Positions 22,090-32,859 of a stretch of 64,000 nt of DNA are shown piece after piece. Source of the DNA: Hymenopellis radicata. Lineage: Eukaryota; Basidiomycota; Agaricomycetes; Agaricales; Physalacriaceae. The notes under the pieces were generated by a model. The model was given only the letters and a program-made list of their open reading frames with translations. It was not told the DNA's origin and ran no database searches. Every line of letters starts with the position of its first letter. Position 1 is the stretch's first letter. The stretch covers positions 39,747 through 103,746 of the forward strand of contig JADNRX010000197.1 of the NCBI GenBank assembly GCA_015501595.1. Reading direction: 5' to 3'. A program made the translations under genes and the position numbers.

Positions 22090-25000
22090 CTACTTGTGGG
22101 TCAATCCCGCGAACCGTTCAGGAATTAAAATGTCCTTGATCTTGCTGCCATTCCATTCGTGAGGGAAAGCCGCCTTCACCATTCGTTCTCCGTATCGCAA
22201 ATCCTTCTCCGTGGGTACGTATTCCATCTGGTAGTCCTCACGCATGGCTAGACTTCGTAAAAATCTTCGCCATTCGTTGTGTGACTTCGGTTCCCATTCC
22301 CGTTTCTCGATCAGCTCGGAAATGTGATTCATCACCTTGTCGCAAGTACGGTTCCAAATCTTCGACTTGTAGAACCAGGCTTCTTCGAGGAGTGGCGTTG
22401 TCGGGTACAGGCTCTTGGTTTCCTTGTCTTTGTTGACTTCGACTAGGCCCACGATCATGTTCTTCTCGCTCTGCGTGATTTTCTCGCGAATCGTTTGCGT
22501 GCCCCTGTCGATTTCCCGAGAGTTGCTAACGCCGAGTACGTGGTGAGTAAGTACCGGGGAAGGGCCCTGAAGATTGCGTTCCCAGTAGCCAAAGCCCATC
22601 CATCTTGCCATGATCCACGCATAGAGACCTCCTTCGGCGACGACGGCTTGCATGTGTGGACGTTCCCCGATGTCCGCGAGGGTTTGCAACCAGTTCGTCA
22701 GGAAGTCTTCGCCGCCGTTACCGTACTCCAACCGTCGCTCTTGAAATCCTTCTCTGAAATTGTTGCCTGCTAGAAGTCGCGTCTTTCTGTCGACTGGCGC
22801 GCTTCGAGTCATATGTTTGTCCAGGAAGGGACGATCCCATGACAAGGCGAAGGGAAGGTTATGACGGTACGCCATAATTAGCAGCGAGGCAATCGTGTGA
22901 GTAGCCGGCCAGACGTTGGCCCAGATTTTCAAGACGACTAGGGTTCCGGCCGGAACGTGTAGAGTCGCGGATTTGAGCCAATCCTGATTCCACATGTCCG
23001 CGTCCGAGCAAGCGTTGATGAGGGTTGGAGATTGAGGAGTACAAAATGCTAGCCAGTTCATGCAAAGATTTTTGAATGACGGGTCGGAAGCGAAGACCTT
23101 GTCATCCCTTCCTGGTAGGCTTGGCTTATCCATGACGCGTACTACGAAGTCAGGGCGGATTCCGCCTAAGTAGGGCGGAGCCTCGGCAATGGGGTCGTCC
23201 ATCCAGCTTGGTCTGTCTGTAGACGTTCCCATTGGAACCTTTCGTGCCTTTTTCGGGGATGGAGCTATAAAGTCCACGTCCGAGCTTGCATCCGAATCGG
23301 AACCTCTGGACTGCGACACCTGGATTGGGTCGGGCTTTTTGGCTTGAGAAGATTTCGAACGAGAAGAAGGCCGAGATCGCTTCGAACCTCGAGACTGATG
23401 AGGTTTCTCCGACGGGTCGACTTCTTTCCCTTTGTCCTGGGATGAGGGCCCTTCTTGTTTGTCGGATCCTGTATCTGCCTTCAAGTTCATGCGCTCCGCG
23501 AGGCTAGGAACTTTGACTTCCTCGACATCTGGAATTGCTTGGTCCTCGTTGTCTGGTTCTTCCCAAGCGTAGTGCATCTCGTTGTCTTCTTGAGAGGTCT
23601 TGGGAGGTAGAGGAGCGCCCGCGGTCAGGTATCCGAGGTTTTCCCAATCGATTATAGCTTCTACGGCGGAGTCAATGAAAATTTCCCCGTTGTCGTCTGT
23701 GTAATAGAAACATGCTGGATAAGGGAATTCGGAGTCATAGAGTGCGACGCTGGGACTGGTTTCGTTGCCCGACAATGGGCTGAAGAATTGGCCTTCTCGA
23801 GGTCCAAACTCGTATCTGGCTAGCTCGAAAGTGTTGTAGGTGAATTCTCCGCTACCGTTACGGATCAGCTTGTTCATCCAGTTGTCGCGCAGGGCGAGGT
23901 CGGACTTGTCGTTGACGGGATGGTATACGTATTGGTCGAACGGCCAAAATACTACGCGCCGTCCCCCATCCTTCCACGTCTTGTCGTGGTTGTACAGCTT
24001 CTTGATGATCTTTTGAAAATCTCCATCACCGGTGATTTCGCGCAGCCGCCAGCCCTGCCTTTGCTGGAGGAAAAGCTTGTCGGTGTCCTTGACATATACC
24101 CCGCCTTTCTTTCCGGGCCAAGGGGTAGTCATGTCAGGTTGAAAATACTGACTGGATTCGGAGAGGAAGCGTTGCTGTTGAGGGGAGATCGAGAGTTCGG
24201 AAATAAGAGGAGTTCGATTCAGATTACGACAAGCGGTATGGTACGCGGTGATAGTATCGGGGTTGAGCTTCGCGTAACGTGGCTCAGTGGACATACTATC
24301 CTCCCATTCTGCAAAAAAGGGAACTCCTCTCGACATCCATAAAGGCACGTTGAGAATGCGGAAATCCTTCCGGGGCCTCGAAAGGATTCCGCGTTTAGGT
24401 CGAGACTCGATCTTCAGAGCTATGATGGAATTGACGACGTTGGACGGGAGTTTCTGCTTCCAGTTGGGAAACACGCTCGTGCACCAGGACACGAACGCGT
24501 AGCTGTTGTTCATAGACCACTTTGCGAAGCCCGCGGCGGTCTCGGCTTGACAACGGTCTGCGAAGGATATGTGGAGAGCGCCGGGTTTAAGAGGTCCTGG
24601 GTATGGATGATTGCGAGGAATAGGGTAGTGGTTACGAAAGGCTTGAACCAATTCCTTCGCCGACTCGAGATCTCGATGAGCCGTGTCGGCCCATTCGGTA
24701 GGAATTACCCATCCCTCGTCCTGTTCTGAAAACGCTGCGCGCGCTGACCCTACGTGGTTGAGGTACCAGATGGTTGACGACTTGGTCGGGTCGTAGAAGG
24801 GAGCCCAGGGACTGCTCGGCTTGAAGAGTTCTGGTTCGCCGATGAGAGAGATGTCGAAGAAGGGGATATCAGGATCTCGTTGGTGTAGCTTCTGATAGCA
24901 CAAGGGGTATAGCATCAAAGGGGCCCGCGCACTGTTGTAACCGATAAAGTTGGATCGGTCAAACTGGAATCGATGGACCGGAGGGACTCTCCCTGACTCG

Positions 25001-25098
25001 TTCTGAAAGAGATAAGACATATCTCGCACTCGGGAAGTGATCTTCTCGCTTGCAAGACGCGCGGGTTCCGTAGCAAAGACAGTGATCTGTTTCCGCAC
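22090..25098 (-). CDS. Extra ORF downstream of pol, 1002 residues, unknown function
   Basis: A single uninterrupted frame lies between pol and the 3' LTR, the place where some retroelements carry an envelope-like gene. The N-terminal half (about residues 40-500) looks globular, with aromatic-rich segments such as FQFDRSNFIGYNSARAPLML. A low-complexity linker follows (about 540-640) with two clusters that look like nuclear signals (RGSKRSRPSSRSKSSQAKK and PSPKKARKVP). A second globular domain follows (about 660-1000), with AWIMARWMGFGYWERN. No signal peptide or clear membrane helix is visible, so an envelope role is unlikely. I recognise no enzyme motif. The frame is fully open over 3 kb while gag is broken, which suggests recent constraint. 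The start at 25098 is the longest reading; a Met at residue 27 is an alternative. Confidence 0.75.
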   Translation of the reverse strand: MRKQITVFATEPARLASEKITSRVRDMSYLFQNESGRVPPVHRFQFDRSNFIGYNSARAPLMLYPLCYQKLHQRDPDIPFFDISLIGEPELFKPSSPWAPFYDPTKSSTIWYLNHVGSARAAFSEQDEGWVIPTEWADTAHRDLESAKELVQAFRNHYPIPRNHPYPGPLKPGALHISFADRCQAETAAGFAKWSMNNSYAFVSWCTSVFPNWKQKLPSNVVNSIIALKIESRPKRGILSRPRKDFRILNVPLWMSRGVPFFAEWEDSMSTEPRYAKLNPDTITAYHTACRNLNRTPLISELSISPQQQRFLSESSQYFQPDMTTPWPGKKGGVYVKDTDKLFLQQRQGWRLREITGDGDFQKIIKKLYNHDKTWKDGGRRVVFWPFDQYVYHPVNDKSDLALRDNWMNKLIRNGSGEFTYNTFELARYEFGPREGQFFSPLSGNETSPSVALYDSEFPYPACFYYTDDNGEIFIDSAVEAIIDWENLGYLTAGAPLPPKTSQEDNEMHYAWEEPDNEDQAIPDVEEVKVPSLAERMNLKADTGSDKQEGPSSQDKGKEVDPSEKPHQSRGSKRSRPSSRSKSSQAKKPDPIQVSQSRGSDSDASSDVDFIAPSPKKARKVPMGTSTDRPSWMDDPIAEAPPYLGGIRPDFVVRVMDKPSLPGRDDKVFASDPSFKNLCMNWLAFCTPQSPTLINACSDADMWNQDWLKSATLHVPAGTLVVLKIWANVWPATHTIASLLIMAYRHNLPFALSWDRPFLDKHMTRSAPVDRKTRLLAGNNFREGFQERRLEYGNGGEDFLTNWLQTLADIGERPHMQAVVAEGGLYAWIMARWMGFGYWERNLQGPSPVLTHHVLGVSNSREIDRGTQTIREKITQSEKNMIVGLVEVNKDKETKSLYPTTPLLEEAWFYKSKIWNRTCDKVMNHISELIEKREWEPKSHNEWRRFLRSLAMREDYQMEYVPTEKDLRYGERMVKAAFPHEWNGSKIKDILIPERFAGLTHK

Positions 25099-25389
25099 GT
25101 TCCTCGTTCGCGTAAAATGTCTCTCTCTGCAGATGAGAGAAGGGAAGGGTTGAGTCCGGGCTGAGGAGAGAATGGACGTTCCTACAGGTGGTGTCTATCG
25201 ATTTTTCGTGGTTTTGAGCGTCGCAGTCCGTGCTGATGATGGGGGGAAGGAAGAATGAAAGACGGACAGCCTCGTGTAGACTGCATGTCGTCCTCGCCGC
25301 CATGTCCTGTAAGTCACGAGGGCGATTGATAAGATAAGTTAAAGGTTCCGAAGTTATAAATAACTCTTTCTCTTCCCGCGACGACAATT

Positions 25390-28300
25390 CTAGAGACCTT
25401 CCTTGCGCTTGTATTCCCTTAGGATTTCCGGCGCATTTTTCAGGTCGTTGGCCGTTTGCCAAGTGTCGAATTGTGGTCCGAAGCCTTCCCACCGGACTAG
25501 ATATGTTATGGAGCGACCTGACCTTCTGTGTCCGATTATGGCCTCCACGTCAAATTCTTCTGATGGTGGTTTCGTTCTGGAGAGTGGCATCTGCGTCCTG
25601 TTCCCAATCTCTTTTGGACTCTCGATGTAGGGTTTGAGATGGTCAACGTTGAATACTGGAAATCCCGGATAATTGTCGCCCATTTTAAGTCGATAGACTT
25701 TTGGGTTAATCTTCTCCAGGACTTCGAATGGTCCTATATTGCGTGCTTCTAGTTTCGCACCTTTTCCCTTGCTCTCGCTCCATTCGAGGCTATGAGGATT
25801 TACGAGCACTCTGGATCCTGGAAGAAGGTCGGGGAATTCTTTCCTGCCTTTGTTGTAAGCTTTCCTTTGCTCCTCCTGGGCTTTCGCAATGGATCGTCTG
25901 GCGCTCTCGCGTAGTACGTTCAATTCTTCGAGGTACGCTTCTCCTTCTTTCGAAAATGAGTACTGACGGATTATGGTCCGATCCGTAGGATACTTCACGT
26001 CGAGTGGGGATAAGGGTTGGAAACCTAGGAGTAGTCGGAATGGCGAGCAGCCAGTGGATGCATTGACGTGGGCGTTGTAAGCAAACTCTAGCAATTTGAT
26101 CCAGTTTGACCAGTTTTCCTTGTTATCTGATACAAATGCTCTAAGGAGAACTTCCAGCCACCGATTGACTATTTCGGTCTGACCATCGTGTTGCGGATGA
26201 TGTGAGGATGAATAGGACATGTCAATCTTCAGGAACTTCGCAATCTCTCGCCAAAACTGAGCAGTCCACTTCGGATCCCTGTCGCAGAATATGCTAGTTG
26301 GTAATCCGAACCTGCAGATAATTTCTCTCGTGAACAATCTCGCAAATTCCTCGGCGTTTAAACCGGTATTGGTGGGAGTAAACGTCGCGTGTTTTGACAA
26401 TCTGTCGACGGCCACATGAATAGCGTTGTACCCGTTCGACCAGGGAAGGTCTACTACGAAGTCCATTGATACGGATTCGTACGGTCGGGTAGGAATTGGG
26501 CTCGGAATTAGAAAGCCGTACCGTGTAAAGGCTTTGCTCTTGATTTTTTGACAGACGTCGCATGATTTCACGAATGATTCTAGGTCGACCTTCATGCGAT
26601 GCCAGTAAAATCGAGGAGCGACTTTCTTCCACAGCTGTTCTGCACTCATGTGAGTTGCTTCCATGGGATTCTCATGCGCTTCCTTGATGATTTCCCATCT
26701 CAGGCTTCGTGGTACGCAAAGTCTCGCAACATAGTCCGCGTCTCTGAAATACAGCAGTCCATTCGTCTCCTTGAAGAAACGCTGGTTGGGATCCCAACGG
26801 TCTGTCGCTGTCGGGGATGACAGATAGATTTTGGCGAATTGTGGGTCGTTTTGGTACCCGGTGATGAATCTCTCGATTAACGCCTTACTGAAATTGACGT
26901 GTAGAGTAGGTACAGGAGCGTCCGCCTTCTTGTAGGCTTCTCTAGCTGCATGCCAGTCTTCCGGATCTCTGTAATCGTTCGGTTCGTCCCGCTCAGCTGA
27001 TGATGGCGTCATACGTTTTCTCTTCGCCTTCTTCGCTGTTGGTCGTTTTGGCTTAGGATCCTCCCTCAGCGAACCTCCTTCTAGGTTGTCTGTCCCCCCG
27101 GCATTGTCAGCTGTTCGGGCTTGCTGTCTTGTCACTGCCGCCGCCATTTTCTCGGCCGTGGGTCGTATCCAAGCGGGCTCTTGACTTTCGTTCAGATCCA
27201 TATTCGCTTTCAGCGCGTCTGTCTGAGGATCCTTCGGAGGGGACGTATGCTCTGGGGCTTCGCGCGGGATTCTGCTCAAGGGGTCCACATTGCTGTGTTT
27301 ACGCCCTGGGCGATGGATTATGGATAATCCAGGTGCGTACGCTGAGAATATGGTTCCCCAGGCGGCTAACCTCCGATTGGTGTGCTCGTAGGTCTTGGCC
27401 CATTGTAGAGCGGAATGATCCGTCACCAGGTAGATACGTTCGCCTTCAATGAACGGTTGGAAGCGTACTAATCCTTCTTTCGCTGCTAGTGCTTCGCGTT
27501 CCGTGGTGGAGTATCGTGTTTCTGCGCTTTTGAATCTCCTCGAATAGTACCCTATCACTCGTTCAACCCATACTTCCGATGACTCGAAATCCGTCCCCCA
27601 TTCCTGAGCGTAAGCCGAACTGTCTTCTTTGTCCCCCAGCTTGATAAACATCCTAGGCATTGGAAGCGAGCTGTCCCAGGCGGTTTTCAACACGTTGTAG
27701 GCTTTGGTTCCCTTCAAGTCTCCGACTCTCATCTTCTGGACTTGCTGAAGCGCGCATCCCAAGGCTTCGTCTGAGGCGTCAGAATATAGACGATAGGGCA
27801 AGCCTTCCACGGGGTGTCCTAGTACAGGCGCCTCTTGTAGGGCCTTCTTTGCCGCCTGGAATGCTTGTTCTTCCTCGACTCCCCAGGTCCACTTCTTCCC
27901 TTTTTTCAAAAGGTCGAACAGGGGACCGCATATGTCTGAGAAGAAGGGGATGAAGAGGGTAAAGTAAACGACCATTCCCAAAAACGTCTGCAACTCTGAC
28001 ATTTTCGTTGGTCGTTTTAGTTCCAGAATGGCCCGGACTTTCTCCTCATGCGTGGATAGGCCTAGTCTTGAGACTTGATGCCCGAGTAACAGGATAGAGT
28101 CGTAGAAGAAGTGGCATTTGGTTGGCGAAAGAGTTAGTCCCGATTTCCGTATAGCTCCTAACACCTGGTCAAGGTTGTCGATATGCTCTTCGTACGTTTT
28201 GGAATACACGACAATGTCATCAATGTATACTAACGAGAAGCTCCATAGATAAGGGGATAGGATTCCTTGCATCAACCTTTGGAATATAGATGGTCCATTT

Positions 28301-31300
28301 CTTAGCCCAAACGGCATGCGAAGGAATTGGAACAGCCCTCTATGTGTTCGGAAGGCTGTCTTCTCGACGTCCTCTTCCGACATGTCCAACTGGGTGAACC
28401 CCGATAAAGCGTCTAAGGCTGAGAATACTTGCGCTCCTGTTAGCGCGGCCAAGATTTCTGTCTGTCGCGGTATTGGAAACTCGTCCGGTACAGTGGCAGC
28501 GTTAATTCTGCGGTAGTCAATGCAAAATCGTGGTTTTCCGTTCCTGTACGCGATTACCACGGGGGCTGACCAAGGGGATCTCGAGGGTTCGATCACCTTC
28601 TGATGAATCCATGTGTCGATCTGTTTGTCGATTAGCTCTCTTTTTGCTGGAGAGGTAGCATACATGGGAACACTGATAGGTTGGGTATCATCCTTCAGTC
28701 TGATTTTCGCTTTAGCGGCTACGTTCCCTAGTCGACCGTCAAATCCAAACACGTCTTGGTGTTTCTCTAGGACCGCCCAGCCTTTCTCAGTCAGATGTTC
28801 TGGCAAGGATCCGATATCGATCAGCTCTCTCAGGTCTTTCGACGGGTAGATGGTGTCGTCGGGCATAGCGGCAGTCTTGGGACCCATGTCGTCCTCTTCG
28901 GGTCCTGGTTCCGCTTGATCCGTTGTCTCTGGATCTTGCATAGCAAGGTTCGCTTCGACCACCGCTTTTATCTTCTCCGTCATCTCTTGATATCGTAGTA
29001 CGTCTTCTTCGTTTTTCGCTATATCGAAGAATTCGTCGGCTTTTGAGATGCTGCCCACTATTTCTCCCTTCCTCACCATTCGTGGATGGTCGGTAGGGTT
29101 CATTATAGGCACTCTTCGATAGCTAGGGGTCAGAAGAACATTCGGGGTTGCGAGGTACATGGATCCTTTGAGAGGTAAGAGCCCGCGCTCGACTATGAAT
29201 TCCTCGTCTTCGGCGAAATATCCTTCTACCTCGACGTTGACACATGAATGCGCCTTGATTCGATAGTCCTTGGCAGCGCGCACAGTTCCCTTGTACTGTA
29301 AGTCTCTTTCCTTGATTCGACGTCTTCTGGTTTGCTGTCTCCGATGTAACTTTGCTTTCAGGAAGTGAGCGATTCCGTATGCACTGGCTCGCAGATTTTT
29401 CCAATCATCCGTGTTGTTTACGGCTTGCGCAGCGACCACAAATTTCGTGTTGCCAAAATGGATAGAAGTCCCTTCTTCGATTGACCTTGTCACCGACAGC
29501 TCGTAATTGATATGGTAATCTTCGCCAAGCAGTAATGGGACTGACATGCCGGGTACTAAGAAAACTTCCACTGTGGTTTCGACCATCGCTCCCTCTCTTG
29601 TTTGCACGAAAAGGGGTAGGTCACAGTAGCCTTGGATAGCTTTCGTCTTGTCCGTTAGCTGCCATAGCATCATCTTCTTGCCGGTGCGTATCGTCGGTTT
29701 ATGTCTCAATGTCTCGTAGACTTCCATGGATAATAGACTGATATTCGCGCAAGAATCTAAACGTTGATCGATTACGGGTCCGTCTTTGCTCCCGATCGGT
29801 CCTTTCATGGAAAGAACTGACACCCCTACGGCTGAGCATCCTGAAGCACGTTTGCGACGAGGTTTAATCACAAAAGGTTCTTCGTTGAGCGGAGGATCAA
29901 TCGGAGTCTCGTTTTCTCGTGGTTCCTCTTCCTCTGCCTCTACTTCGACGTCTAGGCCTTCTCTGACTGCGTTCCCCGTCCATAGATCTTCGCTCTCGTG
30001 TCCCGTTGGCCATGTAGGAGTTTCTGGACAGTTTGATTCGTCCTTCCCTTTGTCTGGTGGCACCCCTTCCTTCGTGGGAAGGTGACTTTGAGGCGGCGCT
30101 CGAGAATGGGATCTCATTCTCCGGAGCATCTGCTCATCATCATAGTCCTCGTTAGTCCAAAATTCCTCGACTTTCTCTAAGTCGCGATCTTTGTCCTTAG
30201 GGGATAAGGAGCAGTCGGATGATTCTTCCTCGTCATCATCGTCGTCATCGACTACTTCAATCCTCCACGAATTGTCGACATAGGGCTTACGTTCTCTCTC
30301 AGCTGACGCTTTCAGAACTGCCTCTTCAAAATCCTGTTGGGTGTCCGCTGCTAGCTTGTCCAAATCCACCATCTTTTGAGATAGTAATACTTGATAGGCC
30401 ATGTCGTACGCTCGTTCTACTTGCGGCGGATCCTTTGCGAAGGGACTAGACTCTGAAAGCTTCGCTGATTTCACTTTAGAAGTTTGTCGCGTTATGAACA
30501 GGTTCCAGTGTGGACATTCTTTGTTCCAGTGATTTTTACTACCGCACGCTCGACAGGGTGACGGAGGAAGCTTTCCCATCTTGGTCATGACGCTGTCGTC
30601 TTTTTCAAACGGATAGGAACGTTTTACGCCTTCGTTGAACGCTTTTCTGACGACTTGTAGTGCGCTTTTCAGAACAAAATCGTCTTCTGCGCCGACTTCG
30701 GAATTGAAGATCTCTATTTCTTCTGTGGGCTCATTGATATCGTTCATGGGCTCGGGGATCTCAGTATCCAACGCTTCGAAGATGGTCATGTTCGCCGCCC
30801 GCTTATCCGGTCTGTTGTACCGAAATCGAGGATTCATTTGAACACCTAAGGATTGTAGTAACGGTGCCAAGGAGGCTGCCGACATCGTTGGTCCTTTGTC
30901 TCGGGCGAACGCGTAGGTCAGCGTTCGTCTGTGTTCAATAACGCGAGCTAGAAGCTGTCGCGTGGATTCTATGGTTTCTAGGTGCAGCACTGGTTTCCAT
31001 GCCGTAGGAGCTTTCATCATAATCATTTCGACTTCCTCTCTAGAGTCTGCGTCCAGTTTACAGAGTAGTCGTATGAACATTGTACGGCGACCTATGAATC
31101 CGGCAGGGCTTTCGTTCTCGTGTTCCTTTTGACGGAAAGTCTGTATCTCCATGGTGCGTTGCATTTCTAGCACCCATTCTGACCCAAGCCAATCTTCTTT
31201 GACAGCGTCAATGAATTCGGTATAGTCGTCGCGCATGGATTGTCTGTCTGCGTCCGAAAGTAAAGTGTACCATTGGTATACCTCGCTATCGGCTTCCAGC

Positions 31301-31407
31301 GTTTTCCACATCCATGCCCAAGATTCTTCTGAACTTTCTCTCCTAGGGAGGCGAGGTGCAGAATTCTCCAAAAGTACGCTAGTGCAGAGGCATGCTCGCC
31401 ATTCCAT
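25390..31407 (-). CDS. Gag C-terminal part plus Pol polyprotein with chromodomain
   Basis: A 2005-residue open frame. Residues 1-29 are out of frame; true Gag enters at about residue 30 (WAWMWKTLEADSEVYQWY). A zinc knuckle follows at 285-298 (C285, C288, H293, C298). The aspartic protease region is near 545-640 and its active site reads DSC instead of the usual D-T/S-G. Reverse transcriptase with YIDD is near 1060. RNase H (YSDASDEALG, and TDHSALQW) comes next. Integrase has an HHCC finger (ending CDVCQ near 1614) and a DDE core (MDFVVDLP, CDRDPKW, and a Glu in HDGQTEIVNRW). A chromodomain closes the protein (FDVEAIIGHRR...YLVRWEGF) and would target integration to modified chromatin. The frame is continuous from zinc knuckle to chromodomain, so Pol looks intact apart from the unusual protease site. 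Confidence 0.92.
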   Translation of the reverse strand: MEWRACLCTSVLLENSAPRLPRRESSEESWAWMWKTLEADSEVYQWYTLLSDADRQSMRDDYTEFIDAVKEDWLGSEWVLEMQRTMEIQTFRQKEHENESPAGFIGRRTMFIRLLCKLDADSREEVEMIMMKAPTAWKPVLHLETIESTRQLLARVIEHRRTLTYAFARDKGPTMSAASLAPLLQSLGVQMNPRFRYNRPDKRAANMTIFEALDTEIPEPMNDINEPTEEIEIFNSEVGAEDDFVLKSALQVVRKAFNEGVKRSYPFEKDDSVMTKMGKLPPSPCRACGSKNHWNKECPHWNLFITRQTSKVKSAKLSESSPFAKDPPQVERAYDMAYQVLLSQKMVDLDKLAADTQQDFEEAVLKASAERERKPYVDNSWRIEVVDDDDDDEEESSDCSLSPKDKDRDLEKVEEFWTNEDYDDEQMLRRMRSHSRAPPQSHLPTKEGVPPDKGKDESNCPETPTWPTGHESEDLWTGNAVREGLDVEVEAEEEEPRENETPIDPPLNEEPFVIKPRRKRASGCSAVGVSVLSMKGPIGSKDGPVIDQRLDSCANISLLSMEVYETLRHKPTIRTGKKMMLWQLTDKTKAIQGYCDLPLFVQTREGAMVETTVEVFLVPGMSVPLLLGEDYHINYELSVTRSIEEGTSIHFGNTKFVVAAQAVNNTDDWKNLRASAYGIAHFLKAKLHRRQQTRRRRIKERDLQYKGTVRAAKDYRIKAHSCVNVEVEGYFAEDEEFIVERGLLPLKGSMYLATPNVLLTPSYRRVPIMNPTDHPRMVRKGEIVGSISKADEFFDIAKNEEDVLRYQEMTEKIKAVVEANLAMQDPETTDQAEPGPEEDDMGPKTAAMPDDTIYPSKDLRELIDIGSLPEHLTEKGWAVLEKHQDVFGFDGRLGNVAAKAKIRLKDDTQPISVPMYATSPAKRELIDKQIDTWIHQKVIEPSRSPWSAPVVIAYRNGKPRFCIDYRRINAATVPDEFPIPRQTEILAALTGAQVFSALDALSGFTQLDMSEEDVEKTAFRTHRGLFQFLRMPFGLRNGPSIFQRLMQGILSPYLWSFSLVYIDDIVVYSKTYEEHIDNLDQVLGAIRKSGLTLSPTKCHFFYDSILLLGHQVSRLGLSTHEEKVRAILELKRPTKMSELQTFLGMVVYFTLFIPFFSDICGPLFDLLKKGKKWTWGVEEEQAFQAAKKALQEAPVLGHPVEGLPYRLYSDASDEALGCALQQVQKMRVGDLKGTKAYNVLKTAWDSSLPMPRMFIKLGDKEDSSAYAQEWGTDFESSEVWVERVIGYYSRRFKSAETRYSTTEREALAAKEGLVRFQPFIEGERIYLVTDHSALQWAKTYEHTNRRLAAWGTIFSAYAPGLSIIHRPGRKHSNVDPLSRIPREAPEHTSPPKDPQTDALKANMDLNESQEPAWIRPTAEKMAAAVTRQQARTADNAGGTDNLEGGSLREDPKPKRPTAKKAKRKRMTPSSAERDEPNDYRDPEDWHAAREAYKKADAPVPTLHVNFSKALIERFITGYQNDPQFAKIYLSSPTATDRWDPNQRFFKETNGLLYFRDADYVARLCVPRSLRWEIIKEAHENPMEATHMSAEQLWKKVAPRFYWHRMKVDLESFVKSCDVCQKIKSKAFTRYGFLIPSPIPTRPYESVSMDFVVDLPWSNGYNAIHVAVDRLSKHATFTPTNTGLNAEEFARLFTREIICRFGLPTSIFCDRDPKWTAQFWREIAKFLKIDMSYSSSHHPQHDGQTEIVNRWLEVLLRAFVSDNKENWSNWIKLLEFAYNAHVNASTGCSPFRLLLGFQPLSPLDVKYPTDRTIIRQYSFSKEGEAYLEELNVLRESARRSIAKAQEEQRKAYNKGRKEFPDLLPGSRVLVNPHSLEWSESKGKGAKLEARNIGPFEVLEKINPKVYRLKMGDNYPGFPVFNVDHLKPYIESPKEIGNRTQMPLSRTKPPSEEFDVEAIIGHRRSGRSITYLVRWEGFGPQFDTWQTANDLKNAPEILREYKRKEGL

Positions 31408-32859
31408 TTCGGAAGGTCTTCGATTTTGATCTCGTTTTTCAAATAAGGTTCGTTCCCGTAACCTTTCGAACCTTCACTGTTAGGACCGTCGTCTCCTCCT
31501 CCTCCATCTCCTGGAGGGCCCTTCTCTCCCGTGGACCTGGTAAACCTGAGGGGCCTACATTCCCTTGTGGACCTCTTTCTCCTCTGTCCCCCGAGTCACC
31601 CTTATCGCCTTTGTCGCCTTTCTCTCCTTTCTCTCCTCTTCTGCCGTCATCTCCTCTTTCGCCTTTTACTCCTTTATCGCCTACGGGTCCTTTATCACCT
31701 CTCTCACCTTTGTCGCCTTTCTTGATTGTCGTCTGACTACCGGTTCCAATGGGATTCGGGAACGAACTCGGTTTCGAAGACATGGGAGTAGATGTGACGG
31801 GAGGCTTGAAAGGGGGAATACTCATTTCCCAAAGATGCTAGGCGCGGGTTGAGCGGATGAAGACGAGGGAACCGTCCCGAACAGGCTGACGCCCGGTTTG
31901 ATCCAGCTTGTATTCAGGTTGGTACTCGAACTAAGATCAGGGTAAGAAGGAGGGTTGGTAGCGTAGGAGGGAGTGGTAGGATTATTCGCGCTTAAAGGCG
32001 GGAAAGTTTGTAGGATAGGGGAGTGTAGCGGAGTCGGGTGGTCTGAACTCGACCTTTCTTTTCCTTTGGATCCGGTCCGAGAAGATTCTTGAATTGTTTT
32101 AACGCTTGAATTTTCTTCTTCGAGCGGGTCAACAAACTTAACGGTCTTGTCACTTACTTCGGTATTCCCACAGGACTCCTTTTGGGGGGAGAGAGAGTTC
32201 CTATAGCATGTACGGATGAAATGTCGGGTTGTAGAACAGAAGGTCTTTTCGGGGACAACAGAGCGTGAGAGTATCCTTCTTGTCCTTTTGGAGGCAACGA
32301 GGATGAGCTTTGTACGGGTGACTTTTCTCGAGATGGCTCCGACTTCTTTGGCTTGACTCCTCCTTTCTCCCTAGCACCACCTAAGTGTGCATACGGGTCC
32401 AGTCAGAATTCGGAGACAAATTTGGATGGAGGCGGGACGATAGTGGCCCAGCGCTTTGAATCCAGCACACGCCATCCTGGCGAGGTTAACTGTTCTTGGT
32501 GACGGGAATGTTCGCGTATAGAGCCTTCATCTTGGAAGAAGGGGATTCAGCGGCGTTGAAATCGCTATACAGATCTGAGTTCGTAGAAGCGGGGGAAAGA
32601 GGGTTAACGCCTCGCTTGAATTGCTCTATATACTTGCGAAAGTACAAATGTCCATGGCCAGTCATTTCTGGAGGGCTTTCCACGTAGCGTGGGATAGCGC
32701 AAAGTCGTTCGTGCCATTGTAGCATAGTAGGTCTACGAATACGGAACCCCACATAGTCTGTCCCGTAGTGTCGTCGGCTTCGATTCCAGCCATGTCCGAG
32801 AGTCCATACCCGTATTCCATGCCTGGGCGAACTAGTCGGGTGGAATCTCCTTCCGACAT
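31330..32859 (-). pseudogene. Broken gag N-terminal region with a collagen-like tract
   Basis: Several frame segments are needed to read Gag. A start segment (32859-32662) opens with MSEGDSTRLVRPGMEYGYGL. A second, in another frame (32752-32486), carries GHLYFRKYIEQFKRGVNPL. A Pro/Ser-rich linker spans about 32100-31830. From 31825 a frame encodes about 25 Gly-X-Y triplets rich in GDKGERG and GEKGEKG, as in bacterial-type collagen. Near 31528 the Gly-X-Y pattern jumps frame and then continues into the conserved Gag core (IKIEDLPKWNGEHASALAYF, near 31440). A second jump near 31320 leads into the long Pol frame. There are thus at least two or three frameshifts in this copy. No corrected protein is given. 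Confidence 0.7.

Noticed and set aside
22090..25098. Envelope glycoprotein for the ORF after pol
   Set aside because: No signal peptide, no clear membrane anchor, and nuclear-type basic clusters instead.
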